From the IMG/VR virus record IMGVR_UViG_3300038463_000730, positions 62,001 to 126,000 of that record: a stretch of 64,000 nt of DNA; one strand, written 5' to 3'. The translations under genes were made by a program, and so were the position numbers. The notes beneath the pieces were generated by a model. That model was not told the DNA's origin and did no database searches. It worked only from the letters and a program-made list of their open reading frames with translations. Positions 1 through 8,192 of the stretch are shown here, piece after piece. Source of the DNA: a virus. The stretch's first letter is position 1. The number at the start of each line of letters is the position of its first letter.

Positions 1-129
1 ATCAATCCTCTTCTGTTCAAGCTCGTGTCAGAAGAATCGACTTCATACACGAAAGGTGACATAACGGGTAAATTGATTCATGTACAGTATGAACGCATCG
101 ACGATACATTGGAAGCGTTTACTCATTGA
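1..129 (+). CDS. C-terminal fragment of an unidentified protein
   Basis: Frame 1 is open from the first base to TGA at 127-129, giving 42 residues that end in LEAFTH. The start lies outside the window. The stop overlaps the TTG start of the next gene (TTGA), the tight packing seen across this run of plus-strand genes. No family can be recognised from this fragment. Confidence 0.65.
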   Translation: MNPLLFKLVSEESTSYTKGDITGKLIHVQYERIDDTLEAFTH

Positions 130-572
130 GCACTGTGATGTTGATCGGCCAGGCTGCTGTTGGGTATGATACCGGCATGCTGACTATGAACGTGAAGCTA
201 TGCTCAGTAATCATCGTGACCGATTCAATCTGTCAACTGATAGGTGAGCCGGATAACGTAACTATTCCAGGCCCACCGAGAACAATACTCGCTCATGGTG
301 ATGGTGGCGTCATTGCTGCGTTCTACGATGACGGTAGATTAGAACTGGTCGATACAGCAAGAGAAACCGGGCTTGCTTTGTATCGGCTAACGAAACAATT
401 CAAGATATCATCAATGAGTGAGAGCCCGGTTGTCATTCGTATCTCGATGGCTCAACACACCATCACGATCATGGATGACATGAAGCTAAGTTGGACTGGT
501 AACCAATCTCTAGAGTTAAAACTAGTACAAGATTACATGAAGCATTTTGCTAACGCGGAGGTGATGGCATGA
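126..572 (+). CDS. Hypothetical phage protein
   Basis: A 148-residue protein with no recognisable family. The TTG at 126 is taken as start because a GGAAG stands about 11 bases upstream and the codon overlaps the previous stop; ATG at 138 is the alternative. The sequence alternates short hydrophobic strands with turns, suggesting a small beta-rich domain. There is no signal peptide or clear membrane segment. It is the second of five same-strand, overlapping genes at the left edge. Confidence 0.7.
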   Translation: MSTVMLIGQAAVGYDTGMLTMNVKLCSVIIVTDSICQLIGEPDNVTIPGPPRTILAHGDGGVIAAFYDDGRLELVDTARETGLALYRLTKQFKISSMSESPVVIRISMAQHTITIMDDMKLSWTGNQSLELKLVQDYMKHFANAEVMA

Positions 573-1000
573 GCGCAAGTGAAACAGATGCGGCAAACGA
601 GGAAATCAAAGCTCTTCAGGCTCGGGTCATAGACTTGGAGACAAAGTATTCCTATGCGATCGAACAGATTCATGATCTAGGTGTTCGGTGCAAACTTAAC
701 CGAGACAATGATCATCCTTCGTTCAAGATCGATCCTGAACATGTCTTCAAAGTAGAAGAGGCGCTTACGAAGATCTATAAGGGACCGACCAGCCCGTCTC
801 GGTTCCGGCTTAGTCCAGAGGCCGAAGCGAAGGCCGGTGCATTCATTACGAAACATAACGAGTTGCACCGGGGTAAATACCAAGGCGCGATCGGCGGAGC
901 GCTAACATTTACTTTCACCGATACAAGCATCGGCCAGATCCAAAACGTCGAATGCTATTGTGGCGATAAAGAGTGCATCAACGCCGATGAGGTATGGTAA
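569..1000 (+). CDS. Hypothetical protein with N-terminal coiled coil and C-terminal cysteine cluster
   Basis: 143 residues. The ATG overlaps the previous stop (ATGA) and is preceded by a near-perfect GGAGGTGAT ribosome site. Residues about 8-38 have the heptad-like, charged pattern of a short coiled coil. The C-terminus holds CYCGDKEC, which could bind a metal. Translation is probably coupled to the upstream gene. Function unknown. Confidence 0.8.
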   Translation: MSASETDAANEEIKALQARVIDLETKYSYAIEQIHDLGVRCKLNRDNDHPSFKIDPEHVFKVEEALTKIYKGPTSPSRFRLSPEAEAKAGAFITKHNELHRGKYQGAIGGALTFTFTDTSIGQIQNVECYCGDKECINADEVW

Positions 1001-1299
1001 TGGCTGCTAGAAAAACAGCCAAGCCTGAGAAACGGTATGTTGTAATATGTATGCATGATGGTGGATTGCGCCAGGTCTATACACAGAAGTCTTACGATTA
1101 CGCTATCGCCATTGCCGGGCTCTATTGGATGAGCCGTGACCTGATGTTCGATCCGAATTCAAAAGAAGTATTTTTAGTGGACCCAAAATACTTCGATCCT
1201 GACGATCTCGTTCTAACTCGTAAGAGAGGCAAAATCGCTTACGTATCTTACAGCGATACTCAGATCTGGATTGTTCAGGAAGGTAACCACTGCCTATGA
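1000..1299 (+). CDS. Hypothetical phage protein
   Basis: About 99 residues, beginning MAARKTAKPEKRYVV. The ATG at 1000 shares its A with the previous TAA stop and has GAGGT 8 bases upstream; an in-frame ATG at 994 would add two residues. It has a basic N-terminus and a mixed alpha/beta body, with no family recognised. It is translated in line with its neighbours. Confidence 0.75.
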   Translation: MAARKTAKPEKRYVVICMHDGGLRQVYTQKSYDYAIAIAGLYWMSRDLMFDPNSKEVFLVDPKYFDPDDLVLTRKRGKIAYVSYSDTQIWIVQEGNHCL

Positions 1300-1724
1300 A
1301 GGCTACGTTTCATCCCAACGGTTTCTTCGTTCGTGTACTGCACCAGTTCAGTAACGGGATGCGACTTCGTCTACACACATGGCCCGCAGATCGCTCGGAC
1401 AGATCGGATCCACATGACCATCGCACGTGGTTCATATCACTCCCACTCTGTGGCAGATTCATTGAACATCGTTATCGGGAGGTTCCGGGCTCGATACCTA
1501 TTTACAAATGTCGCGTTACAACTGGAGCTGAACGATTGGATGTTCATCGTGATGGGCAGTCCGGTCTTGAACGTATCGAGACGAAAATTCGGTATCCCGG
1601 TATTCCGTATTATTGTTCGAAGGAAGTGATTCACTCGTACAGCCCAGCACGGAAGCGATTCGCTGCATCACTTGTGTTGTTTGGACCAACGATCGGAAAG
1701 ATACCGAAGGCTTGGATTATTTGA
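1296..1724 (+). CDS. Cupin-like phage protein (paralogue of the gene at 36857)
   Basis: 142 residues, with ATG overlapping the previous stop (ATGA). A PHDH motif near residue 39, followed by beta strands and a C-terminal EVIHSYS stretch, is typical of metal-binding double-stranded beta-helix (cupin) folds. The same arrangement (MHDH, later DAHKLTL and WSLVFVSG) appears in the protein at 36857-37306, so the two look like distant paralogues. Substrate and role are unknown. It is the last gene of the plus-strand run before a non-coding gap. Confidence 0.75.
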   Translation: MKATFHPNGFFVRVLHQFSNGMRLRLHTWPADRSDRSDPHDHRTWFISLPLCGRFIEHRYREVPGSIPIYKCRVTTGAERLDVHRDGQSGLERIETKIRYPGIPYYCSKEVIHSYSPARKRFAASLVLFGPTIGKIPKAWII

Positions 1725-2063
1725 AACTTATTAGTTTTTCAATGCTTAGAAGGCTAGTTCGCGCACGTCTTAATGCATCATCAAATGAGATAGTATCTCA
1801 ACATTACAATGTCTCATTGAGCTAAATGTAATTGACGTGCTGTTGCCATGAATTTTGGCATGCTCCATCAGTCTATTTGTTGGTACGAACAATTGAATAG
1901 TTTCGTTAACTACGCTGGTCCCAAGCATAGTTACACAATATTCGCACTTTAAACATCCATAAAGTTTATATGGAGCGGGTAGCCAACTTCACTTAATTCT
2001 AACAAGCAACCTTTGCATCTTAACATCATACCTATACGATGTTATTCTTCGTTTTGGAGCAGA
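1725..2063. other. Non-coding gap between convergent gene groups
   Basis: About 340 bases between the end of the plus-strand run and the end of the minus-strand HNH gene. Short open frames here have atypical composition and no ribosome sites. It contains a hairpin at 1907-1933 and a small palindrome GAGATAGTATCTC near 1787, but no T-tract that would make a textbook terminator for either strand. No tRNA was recognised. Confidence 0.6.
1907..1933 (-). terminator. Hairpin in convergent gap, possible terminator
   Basis: Two arms of about 10 bp (TAACTACGCT and AGCATAGTTA on the plus strand) enclose a 7-base loop. The one imperfect position is G-U paired if transcribed from the minus strand. It lies between convergent transcripts, where a terminator is expected, but no T-run follows on either strand. 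Confidence 0.35.
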
Positions 2064-2678
2064 TCATTCCGCATCCACATGGTGTAATTTGTACACAGCC
2101 GCAATCCAATCCAAGAACTCTTTTTGCGTTCGGTCTAGCTTGGCTTTGTTACAGTGAATACAGCATGGAACAACGTTATTTAGATTGTGTGGAAGCTTAC
2201 TATCGATCCGGTCGAGCCCATTGTATGTGAAGTAACCGGCCTCGATTCTTTCAGTTGTGTACCTGCTTTTACTCTTCCGTGTTTTATACACATTAGCTGT
2301 GTTACATAACACAGCACCGCAGTAATAGCACGGTAACTGAGATAGCCGCATGAAATCTTCGAACAACAAATCTCCGTCTGCATACCCTTTTCGATAGTGA
2401 ACAAAGGCCGTAACAATTCTTGGATGACGGACTTCATTTAATTTTGAATTGGCGTTCGAGGCAGATGGTATCTGTTTGATTGCGTTTTCGCGACGCATAC
2501 AGCCGCAACTACGCACCTCGCCCGCACGTAGTTTGTTGATGGAAGCTATTTTGGTCCCACCGCAGTCACATTGACACAAACATGTCTTGTTGCCGTGTTT
2601 GTCTTTGCCTGTAATCGTGAGTAATATCAATCGCCCAAACCGCTGGTTGATGGATTCTTCTATAGGCGTATGTTTCAT
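2064..2678 (-). CDS. HNH homing endonuclease with N-terminal zinc ribbon
   Basis: 204 residues. The N-terminal part has a CQCDCGG...SCGC ribbon typical of phage HNH endonucleases of the Bacillus prophage type. The C-terminal part has the HNH core: YYCG near residue 117, then YNGLDRIDS and CCIHCNKAK. Such enzymes cut DNA and spread as selfish elements. No intron or intein is visible around it, so it looks free-standing. No ribosome site precedes the ATG. It terminates at the edge of the convergent gap, a typical landing place for such a gene. Confidence 0.9.
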   Translation of the reverse strand: MKHTPIEESINQRFGRLILLTITGKDKHGNKTCLCQCDCGGTKIASINKLRAGEVRSCGCMRRENAIKQIPSASNANSKLNEVRHPRIVTAFVHYRKGYADGDLLFEDFMRLSQLPCYYCGAVLCNTANVYKTRKSKSRYTTERIEAGYFTYNGLDRIDSKLPHNLNNVVPCCIHCNKAKLDRTQKEFLDWIAAVYKLHHVDAE

Positions 2679-2680
2679 CG

Positions 2681-3067
2681 TTATCTATAGGGGTTTTGTC
2701 TGCACGACCAACAAACCATAGTGGATTTGTCATCCTGGTTCGGCTCCGCATACTGGTAGAACTCATCGCAGCGCTGGCACTTCATGCCTGGCATACGATG
2801 GTACAACTTGACTATCCGGTCATCCTCGATGTAGCAAACATCACTGTCGATGAACCGGGATTCAAGGTTAAGCTTCTTCATGTTATGCTGGTAAACTCGG
2901 ATCGAATCCTGAATCAGGTCATCTTGAGGCACATAAACAAAATAGCCGCCATCATATGTGGCGACTATTTCAAACTTTACTAGTCTGTCGAAGTTGGTAG
3001 CGGCGCGGTCAACAATAACGTTGTCTCGGATCTTTACAACAACTTCATCAGCTATTTTGAAGTCCAT
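2681..3067 (-). CDS. Small zinc-finger phage protein
   Basis: 128 residues. A C-terminal pair of CxxC motifs (CQRCDE and CWSCRQ, about residues 96 and 119) suggests a treble-clef or zinc-ribbon metal site. The N-terminal half is acidic and beta-rich. It ends two bases before the HNH gene start. Function unknown; nucleic-acid or protein binding would be usual for such small zinc proteins. Confidence 0.8.
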   Translation of the reverse strand: MDFKIADEVVVKIRDNVIVDRAATNFDRLVKFEIVATYDGGYFVYVPQDDLIQDSIRVYQHNMKKLNLESRFIDSDVCYIEDDRIVKLYHRMPGMKCQRCDEFYQYAEPNQDDKSTMVCWSCRQNPYR

Positions 3068-3081
3068 TGTTGTATGCCGAT

Positions 3082-3261
3082 TTATTGACGGGTTACCGGA
3101 GTATCCTCTGAGTTCTCAAACTCGTACTTGCCCGATACCGAACGGTGTTTACCGTCATGCCCGTCTACCAGGCTACAAAGATAGTAGCCGTTGACCGTTG
3201 AACACATCGAGTGTAGCTCCGAGCATACAGAGCACTCGAACTTCGGGTAGCCTGGCCCCAT
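3082..3261 (-). CDS. Very small cysteine/histidine-rich protein
   Basis: 59 residues starting MGPGYPKFECSVC, with four cysteines and histidines that could bind zinc. The frame is open further upstream, but that extension overlaps the next gene and has the arginine/serine-rich look of a shadow frame, so the ATG at 3261 is preferred; an in-frame GTG about 36 bases upstream is possible. The gene fills an otherwise empty 240-base interval between two convincing genes. No clear ribosome site. Confidence 0.6.
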   Translation of the reverse strand: MGPGYPKFECSVCSELHSMCSTVNGYYLCSLVDGHDGKHRSVSGKYEFENSEDTPVTRQ

Positions 3262-3304
3262 AGAATATGATACGGATTGCTTGCGTATCCGTCGCACACA
3301 GGCA

Positions 3305-3820
3305 TTATTCCGCCTGAACGGGTGCCTGGTAGACGTACACCGACAAACCCTGATCAAGGAAGTGCTTCGTAGCAAGCGCCTCGAAGTTCGGGATGTCGAA
3401 GATCTCCGACGACACATGGATCGTCGCGCGCTCGTACTTGGCGAGTTCGGCAATCTTCTTCATGGCCTTCTCAATCGGTGGCTCTTTGCCCTTGCCGCCA
3501 TCCACATACGCTTCCTTCGGAACAGAGTTGTTCTCGTCGAACAGAAGTGTGTTGATGATCCACACGTCGCTCTGAACAGCAACCTGCTGAATCTCACCGA
3601 TTTTGAAGCCGGTACGATTCGCAAACCAGGAGCGGAACTCCGTGCGTGGCTTGGACCACTTCGTGTTGAGAAGCTTGTTCGTCTGTGTCTCGAACTTAGC
3701 CTTGATGTCAACAGGGTTGAGGACAAAACGAAGCCCAGAGTTCTCAGGAGTGAGAAGTGTACTCTGGGTCTTGCGGAATTTGCCTTTCGGCGTAAACTTG
3801 TTTGCTGGAAGAATATTCAT
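3305..3820 (-). CDS. Conserved-looking hypothetical protein
   Basis: 171 residues. A basic N-terminus is followed by an alpha/beta domain (DVWIINTLLFDEN near residue 85, then two helices and RATIHVSSEIF) recalling macro-like Rossmannoid folds, although no signature is decisive. It has normal amino-acid composition and no membrane segments. The sequence ATATAACG (CGTTATAT on the coding strand) lies 9 bases upstream of the start, the same position as in two other genes. Confidence 0.75.
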   Translation of the reverse strand: MNILPANKFTPKGKFRKTQSTLLTPENSGLRFVLNPVDIKAKFETQTNKLLNTKWSKPRTEFRSWFANRTGFKIGEIQQVAVQSDVWIINTLLFDENNSVPKEAYVDGGKGKEPPIEKAMKKIAELAKYERATIHVSSEIFDIPNFEALATKHFLDQGLSVYVYQAPVQAE

Positions 3821-3828
3821 ACCAGCAT

Positions 3829-3836
3829 ATATAACG
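3829..3836 (-). promoter_or_regulatory. CGTTATAT motif upstream of a start codon
   Basis: On the coding strand this reads CGTTATAT, 9 bases before the ATG at 3820. The same octamer occurs 9-10 bases before the starts at 8169 and 43964 and 24 bases before 28997. It resembles an AT-rich -10 element, but its role is inferred only from this recurrence. Confidence 0.3.
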
Positions 3837-3847
3837 GCTGTTCGGAG

Positions 3848-4468
3848 TTAGTAACCAGGCAGTACATCTTTGTTAAGATCGTCCCAAATCTTATCCCAGA
3901 CACCGATGACCTGTTTTTCGGTCATGAGGGCTGTGTCGAGACAGCGGGCATCGAATCCGGCCCGAACACCAGCGCGAAGATTCTCGGGCCGGTCGTCCAC
4001 GTAGATTGCTCCATGGAACGCTTTGTTCATGGATAAGAACGATTGGTAGTACAGCATCGAAGGTTTCCGCTGTCCAACATCACAGCTCATGTGATGAAGG
4101 CAGCGGTTGATGTCTGGTCCTAGCACGTTCGGAATGTTCGAATAGTGCTCGTGTCCGATGTTGGAAAGGATCGCGATCCTAACTCCCGAATCAAGAAACT
4201 TCTTGAGGTAACCGAGCGATATTTGGTGAGGCGTGATTGCGTCGAACCAAGCCTGCAATACCTCCGTGCTATCCTCCGGTTTGATACCGAAGTGATAGTG
4301 AAGCTCGTTCCTCATGGTCGTGTGCCCGAGGTCTTGAAACGGTTGGATTCGATTCAAAAATAGCCAGGCGTCATCCGCTTCGACGCCGTGATTATCCTTC
4401 AGCTTTGCGAGCAATTTCGTAAAGTCAACATTACAAAGTACATTCCCAATATCTAAACAAAGATGCAT
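3848..4468 (-). CDS. HAD-superfamily hydrolase
   Basis: 206 residues. Three HAD motifs are in order: LDIGNV (nucleophile Asp6), ILSNIG (motif II serine near residue 122) and YVDDRPEN (metal-binding acids near residue 157). The D-x-G-N form of motif I matches the YihX-like sugar-phosphate phosphatase branch. It probably dephosphorylates a small phosphorylated metabolite in the cytoplasm. The start has an AAGGAACAC site. It follows a glycosyltransferase gene by 7 bases, so a sugar-phosphate substrate is plausible but unproven. Confidence 0.85.
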   Translation of the reverse strand: MHLCLDIGNVLCNVDFTKLLAKLKDNHGVEADDAWLFLNRIQPFQDLGHTTMRNELHYHFGIKPEDSTEVLQAWFDAITPHQISLGYLKKFLDSGVRIAILSNIGHEHYSNIPNVLGPDINRCLHHMSCDVGQRKPSMLYYQSFLSMNKAFHGAIYVDDRPENLRAGVRAGFDARCLDTALMTEKQVIGVWDKIWDDLNKDVLPGY

Positions 4469-4475
4469 GTGTTCC

Positions 4476-5486
4476 TTAAATAAGTTCTTCTATATATTCG
4501 TGTAAATGTTTGATTTCTTGATTACGACGAATTGTAAATGGGGAATATCGAGAGGCCAATGTGTTAATCTGTTCGTAACTAGTTCGAGTCCGTAGCTTTT
4601 CTCCGATACCAAAATACTCGACAGCGTGACTGTTCACTACGGCCTCAGCACTCTCTAGATTCGGGAATACCAGCGAGAACTTGTTCGAATAATAGGCGTC
4701 CGAAACAAACGAAGTCTCACCTTCATGTATTGCCAAATAACAAGATCGTAAATCTTCCTCATAATGTTCATCATGGATATCACGGTGGACTAGTCCTTGA
4801 AAAGTTTCGTACGAATGTGGGCTATAAATCGATCCTCCCAATTGCTGTATCTGTTGAACAAGGGGCTTATCCAATCTAGAAAACACCCCAAGAAAGCCAG
4901 GATTTGGCTTCGGCTGTTCCGGTCCATAATCTCTGCTGATTTGCGAAGTATCGACATGATACGGCCTTACCCATTCAAATCCATTGGAGACATCGGGACC
5001 GATCGCGACATCTCCAAGATATGAATTGATTAGACGCCGCTCGGCGTTCTCAATCTGAAACTGATACCGATGAAAATTCTTCTGCCGAAACAGGACATGG
5101 CGATAATGCTGGCCAATCGCCAAGGCGTTCTTAAGTGCCGTAGACGCTGCGAAATAGAAGAGAAACGGACTGACGATCCAGTATGGAATGTCAATCTCCA
5201 GCGCTGCATAGCTAGAAAAGAATTCAAAGTCACTTATGATCAGGTCCGGATTGTATGTTGCTACTTCGTCTGTATATCGCTGCAACATTTTGTTGACAAC
5301 TGGTCCCGATCGATTCTTGCCATAATAATCAAATAGCGAATCAAGGGTATAATCGGCAGCAATACCGTTAAGATAGCCATTATAACCTGCAACCCGGACC
5401 TCGATTGTATTTGGTACGTACTGTAGAAAACGGTACAACTGTAAATACGAGTCAAACCCCTTATTTGCTGCGTACAGGATCTTCAT
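4476..5486 (-). CDS. GT-B-type glycosyltransferase-like protein
   Basis: 336 residues. The N-terminus (MKILYAANKGFDSYLQLYRFL), the central NPDLIISDFEFFSSYAA stretch and the later PNPGFLGVFSR, IHEGETSFVSDAYYSNK and FPNLESAEAVVNSHAVEYFG segments follow the plan of MurG/MGT-like GT-B enzymes: acceptor half, then nucleotide-sugar half with a donor-binding loop. The normal length of this class is 330-420 residues. Donor and acceptor are unknown. The start overlaps the end of the exonuclease gene by 26 bases. Confidence 0.7.
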   Translation of the reverse strand: MKILYAANKGFDSYLQLYRFLQYVPNTIEVRVAGYNGYLNGIAADYTLDSLFDYYGKNRSGPVVNKMLQRYTDEVATYNPDLIISDFEFFSSYAALEIDIPYWIVSPFLFYFAASTALKNALAIGQHYRHVLFRQKNFHRYQFQIENAERRLINSYLGDVAIGPDVSNGFEWVRPYHVDTSQISRDYGPEQPKPNPGFLGVFSRLDKPLVQQIQQLGGSIYSPHSYETFQGLVHRDIHDEHYEEDLRSCYLAIHEGETSFVSDAYYSNKFSLVFPNLESAEAVVNSHAVEYFGIGEKLRTRTSYEQINTLASRYSPFTIRRNQEIKHLHEYIEELI

Positions 5487-6111
5487 TCGTAGTCAATTTT
5501 GAAATATCCACACCCGTCCCGAGTTTCTTCGCCATCTCGATGAGCTTGAAGAATAGGTCTTTTGTCATTCGTACATCGTTAGCGGCTCGGTGGGCTTTCT
5601 CTTTCTTTATCTCAAGGTCTTTAACCAACCCACCTAGGTGATAGCTCTGCCTTCCTATACCATTCACGTAATCCAAAAAGATCGCAATTTGCATCGTGTC
5701 GAGATACATTCGGCCGAATGGATACGTTTCGGCCTGGCCTTGACGAGCCCAGAGCTGAAGGAGGAAGCCCCGGTCGAAGTTGACGTTCTGCCCAACTAGA
5801 AAACGCTCCATCGCCGTGACGCAGTCCTCCATGAGGAACTGCTCGATCTGTACGAGAGCCTTCATAGGCTTCTGGTAGACAATCGTTTCTTTCGTCTCTT
5901 CATCCACAAAAAAGCCACGACGTAAATCTTCAATCTTATGACCATTGATTCGAAGAGCCGCTTCCTCGATCACATCGAAATTTGTCGGTTGAATGTAGAA
6001 TGTCTTCTGAACATCGTCATTGATTCGAGCCAACGATAGCTCGATGATTTCATTTACTCGTTCATCCAAGCCGGTGGTCTCAACGTCTGTTACGTATAAG
6101 GTAGGTGTCAT
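5461..6111 (-). CDS. DEDDh 3'-5' exonuclease (DnaQ/RNase T-like)
   Basis: 216 residues. Exo I is DVETTGL (Asp9, Glu11), Exo II is GQNVNFDRGFL, and Exo III is AHRAANDVRMTKDLF, with the catalytic His and Asp. The whole protein is a single nuclease domain, as in stand-alone proofreading or RNA/DNA-trimming exonucleases. A strong AGGAG site precedes the ATG. Its substrate could be phage or host nucleic acid. No DNA polymerase is encoded in this window, so a proofreading role cannot be tested here. Confidence 0.9.
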   Translation of the reverse strand: MTPTLYVTDVETTGLDERVNEIIELSLARINDDVQKTFYIQPTNFDVIEEAALRINGHKIEDLRRGFFVDEETKETIVYQKPMKALVQIEQFLMEDCVTAMERFLVGQNVNFDRGFLLQLWARQGQAETYPFGRMYLDTMQIAIFLDYVNGIGRQSYHLGGLVKDLEIKKEKAHRAANDVRMTKDLFFKLIEMAKKLGTGVDISKLTTNEDPVRSK

Positions 6112-6161
6112 AGGCTCCTAGACCGATCCCGAAGGCTCGGCTCGACAACCAACCGTACGAT

Positions 6162-6515
6162 CTATTTTATCTTGTCTTTTAATTGTAAACGAAAGTTGTT
6201 GAAGCTTTTCCATCCAGATTTGTAATAAGCCATAATGAATCGTATTCCATCGGCTCCGCGTAAAAACTCTCGTTCCTTCTGGCTTAGCTTGACACCTTCG
6301 ATTAGTTCGACGTTCTTTGAATCAACAAAGATTTTCCAGTTCTCACCTTTATTAGGCAACGATACTCGTTTGACCCTAACCATCGTGAGAGCAACATCTT
6401 CCTCTTCTTTGTACAGCTCTTGATCAATGTTGTTGAATGGATGCCGTGGCCCCTGATCCCGAAAGCTATCTTCTCCGCTGCTAATCGGTATGTATTCTGA
6501 AGTCTTTGTTTTCAC
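6162..6515 (-). CDS. Hypothetical protein
   Basis: 117 residues, lysine-rich, with no recognised domain. The ATG overlaps the stop of the phosphatase gene (ATGA), so translation is probably coupled. The short sequence after it, up to the exonuclease gene, shows no strong hairpin. Function unknown. Confidence 0.75.
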   Translation of the reverse strand: MKTKTSEYIPISSGEDSFRDQGPRHPFNNIDQELYKEEEDVALTMVRVKRVSLPNKGENWKIFVDSKNVELIEGVKLSQKEREFLRGADGIRFIMAYYKSGWKSFNNFRLQLKDKIK

Positions 6516-6961
6516 TTTAGTTCCTCAATATATCTAACAAATCCAGCATTGAACAAAGCTCCGGCTCTTCGTTCACGAACTTTGGCTACACATTCTGACC
6601 CAGACCACCCATGTAATTCACGAAGAGCCAGTGCAACAACCAATCCTGAACGATTACGACCTTGAGAACATGTCACGAGTGTACTGATATTGTTTCGAGC
6701 AGCATCGGCAACGGTTTGCGCAGCAAGAAGAGCGGTTGGAATATCCTCCGATAGAATCGTCTTCTGATCATCCGTCATCGGCGCTTCGTGAACACGAAAA
6801 GATCGGTTCCGGAACCGTTCCCAGTTAGCCTGGCCCTCACGATAACAGAGTACAAGTAGACCGACTTTACCTACCAGGACCGGATTGAGTACTGATTCGG
6901 GCTCACGTCCTTGCCAGATAAACTCATCGATTTGATCGCGGTTGTTCGGTATGTGGATCAT
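6512..6961 (-). CDS. Dual-specificity/tyrosine phosphatase-like protein
   Basis: 149 residues. The P-loop VTCSQGRNRSG (Cys98, Arg104) matches the CX5R active site of cysteine phosphatases. The usual histidine before the cysteine is replaced by threonine, which is tolerated in some members but might lower activity. The following hydrophobic helix and ERRAG loop fit the DSP fold. It could dephosphorylate host or phage proteins, RNA 5' ends or small molecules. It overlaps genes on both sides by 4 bases, forming a unit with the oxidoreductase upstream. Confidence 0.85.
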   Translation of the reverse strand: MIHIPNNRDQIDEFIWQGREPESVLNPVLVGKVGLLVLCYREGQANWERFRNRSFRVHEAPMTDDQKTILSEDIPTALLAAQTVADAARNNISTLVTCSQGRNRSGLVVALALRELHGWSGSECVAKVRERRAGALFNAGFVRYIEELK

Positions 6962-8169
6962 TTTAACATCGCTTCAGCTGCAACTGTTCCCATCACCGAA
7001 GCTGCCAACAATCCGACGACTCCCGCGCTCTCTCCAGCAACGTACATGTCATCAATCTCGGTGGACAACGTGTTACCAATCAACACCTTCGGTGGCATCG
7101 GTAAGATGGTCGGGATATGGAAATAACCCTTTGTCAAGATCTCTGGAACAACATGGCCAAACTGTGTTAATGCACCGGCTAACCAGTTGTATTCCGGGAT
7201 GACCGATATTTTACTTTTGTTACTCAATAACGTGCTGACTCGTTCTTTCAGGATACGATCGTTTGCCAGTACGAATGCTAGTTTACCTAGTCTGTTGGTT
7301 TGCTCGAAGCCGTTTCCATCGAATTTGCGGAACCCGATGAACTGAAACGACGCCTTATCTGTTTTCCATCGATTCTCATTCGAGCGAAACGCAGAGATCG
7401 CTAAGTCAAGATGGTCTTCCGGAATAATCGTGCCGGACCAAGAGACCGGGCCGATCTCTAGTTCACCGTTTGAAATAGTTACATTTGACTTATTGAAGTC
7501 TTTCAGATACGAAGCTGAAATTTCGATGTGAATACCATACGTGGCTGTATCGTTGCTATCAATGATTCCGAATGTCTTGTAGATCTCCGAGGCCCATCGC
7601 CAACCACTTCGACCTACCGCGATCAACAGTTTCTTTACGTTGTATTCTCCATCCTGAGTTTGGATGAGAAACGTGGATTTTTGTTTATGTATTTTGTAGA
7701 CTTCGTTATCAAAGCTGAAGTTTACGTTACCACAATGCTCAATATCATCTGCGATGTTCTTCGAGATGGCGTGTATGTCCCGTGGATAGAGCTGAATGTA
7801 ATCATTCAGGTGATAATCGAAGCCGTGCTTCTTTAGCCTTTTTTCCAGGTTAATATAGAGTGGTTTATCTTTGTGTGTTTTTAGTTCGACTACGTTGTTT
7901 AACGTGTTGAACACAGCAGTAGCGGCGGCTTTCGCCTTCCGCGTACCAGTAAGCTTAGAAACTTTATTGATATCATTCAGGTATAGCTTACCATCAGAAT
8001 TTGGAAAGACACCGAAAAATCCTTCCAATTGGCGACGACGTTTCCCGTGCGGACGCCCGAGGTCGAACACGACGGTCTTAACGTTCTTGTTCTCCTTCGC
8101 TATTTTACGCGCCGCAAAGATTCCTGCCGGACCACCGCCGATGATTCCGACATCATAAAGGTTACTCAT
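6958..8169 (-). CDS. FAD-dependent oxidoreductase (COG2509/HI0933-like)
   Basis: 403 residues. The dinucleotide-binding motif IIGGGPAGIFAARK is at residues 9-22. VKKLLIAVGRSGW (about 182) is the second FAD contact, and DDMYVAGESAGVVGLLAASVMG near the C-terminus is the final FAD-binding helix. The architecture resembles uncharacterised bacterial FAD-dependent dehydrogenases of the COG2509 type. The substrate is unknown. Such an enzyme is uncommon in phages and suggests metabolic reprogramming or a modification pathway. It overlaps the phosphatase gene by 4 bases. Confidence 0.88.
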   Translation of the reverse strand: MSNLYDVGIIGGGPAGIFAARKIAKENKNVKTVVFDLGRPHGKRRRQLEGFFGVFPNSDGKLYLNDINKVSKLTGTRKAKAAATAVFNTLNNVVELKTHKDKPLYINLEKRLKKHGFDYHLNDYIQLYPRDIHAISKNIADDIEHCGNVNFSFDNEVYKIHKQKSTFLIQTQDGEYNVKKLLIAVGRSGWRWASEIYKTFGIIDSNDTATYGIHIEISASYLKDFNKSNVTISNGELEIGPVSWSGTIIPEDHLDLAISAFRSNENRWKTDKASFQFIGFRKFDGNGFEQTNRLGKLAFVLANDRILKERVSTLLSNKSKISVIPEYNWLAGALTQFGHVVPEILTKGYFHIPTILPMPPKVLIGNTLSTEIDDMYVAGESAGVVGLLAASVMGTVAAEAMLK

Positions 8170-8178
8170 CGCATCGTA

Positions 8179-8186
8179 ATATAACG
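8179..8186 (-). promoter_or_regulatory. CGTTATAT motif upstream of oxidoreductase
   Basis: Coding-strand CGTTATAT lies 10 bases before the ATG at 8169, inside the 23-base gap to the metallopeptidase gene. It matches the element at 3829 and 43973. A promoter role is inferred from position only. Confidence 0.3.
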
Positions 8187-8192
8187 ACTTTA

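Noticed and set aside
1613-2230. Plus-strand open frames in and beyond the convergent gap
   Set aside because: They have no ribosome sites, atypical composition, and overlap either the cupin-like gene or the HNH gene in another frame.
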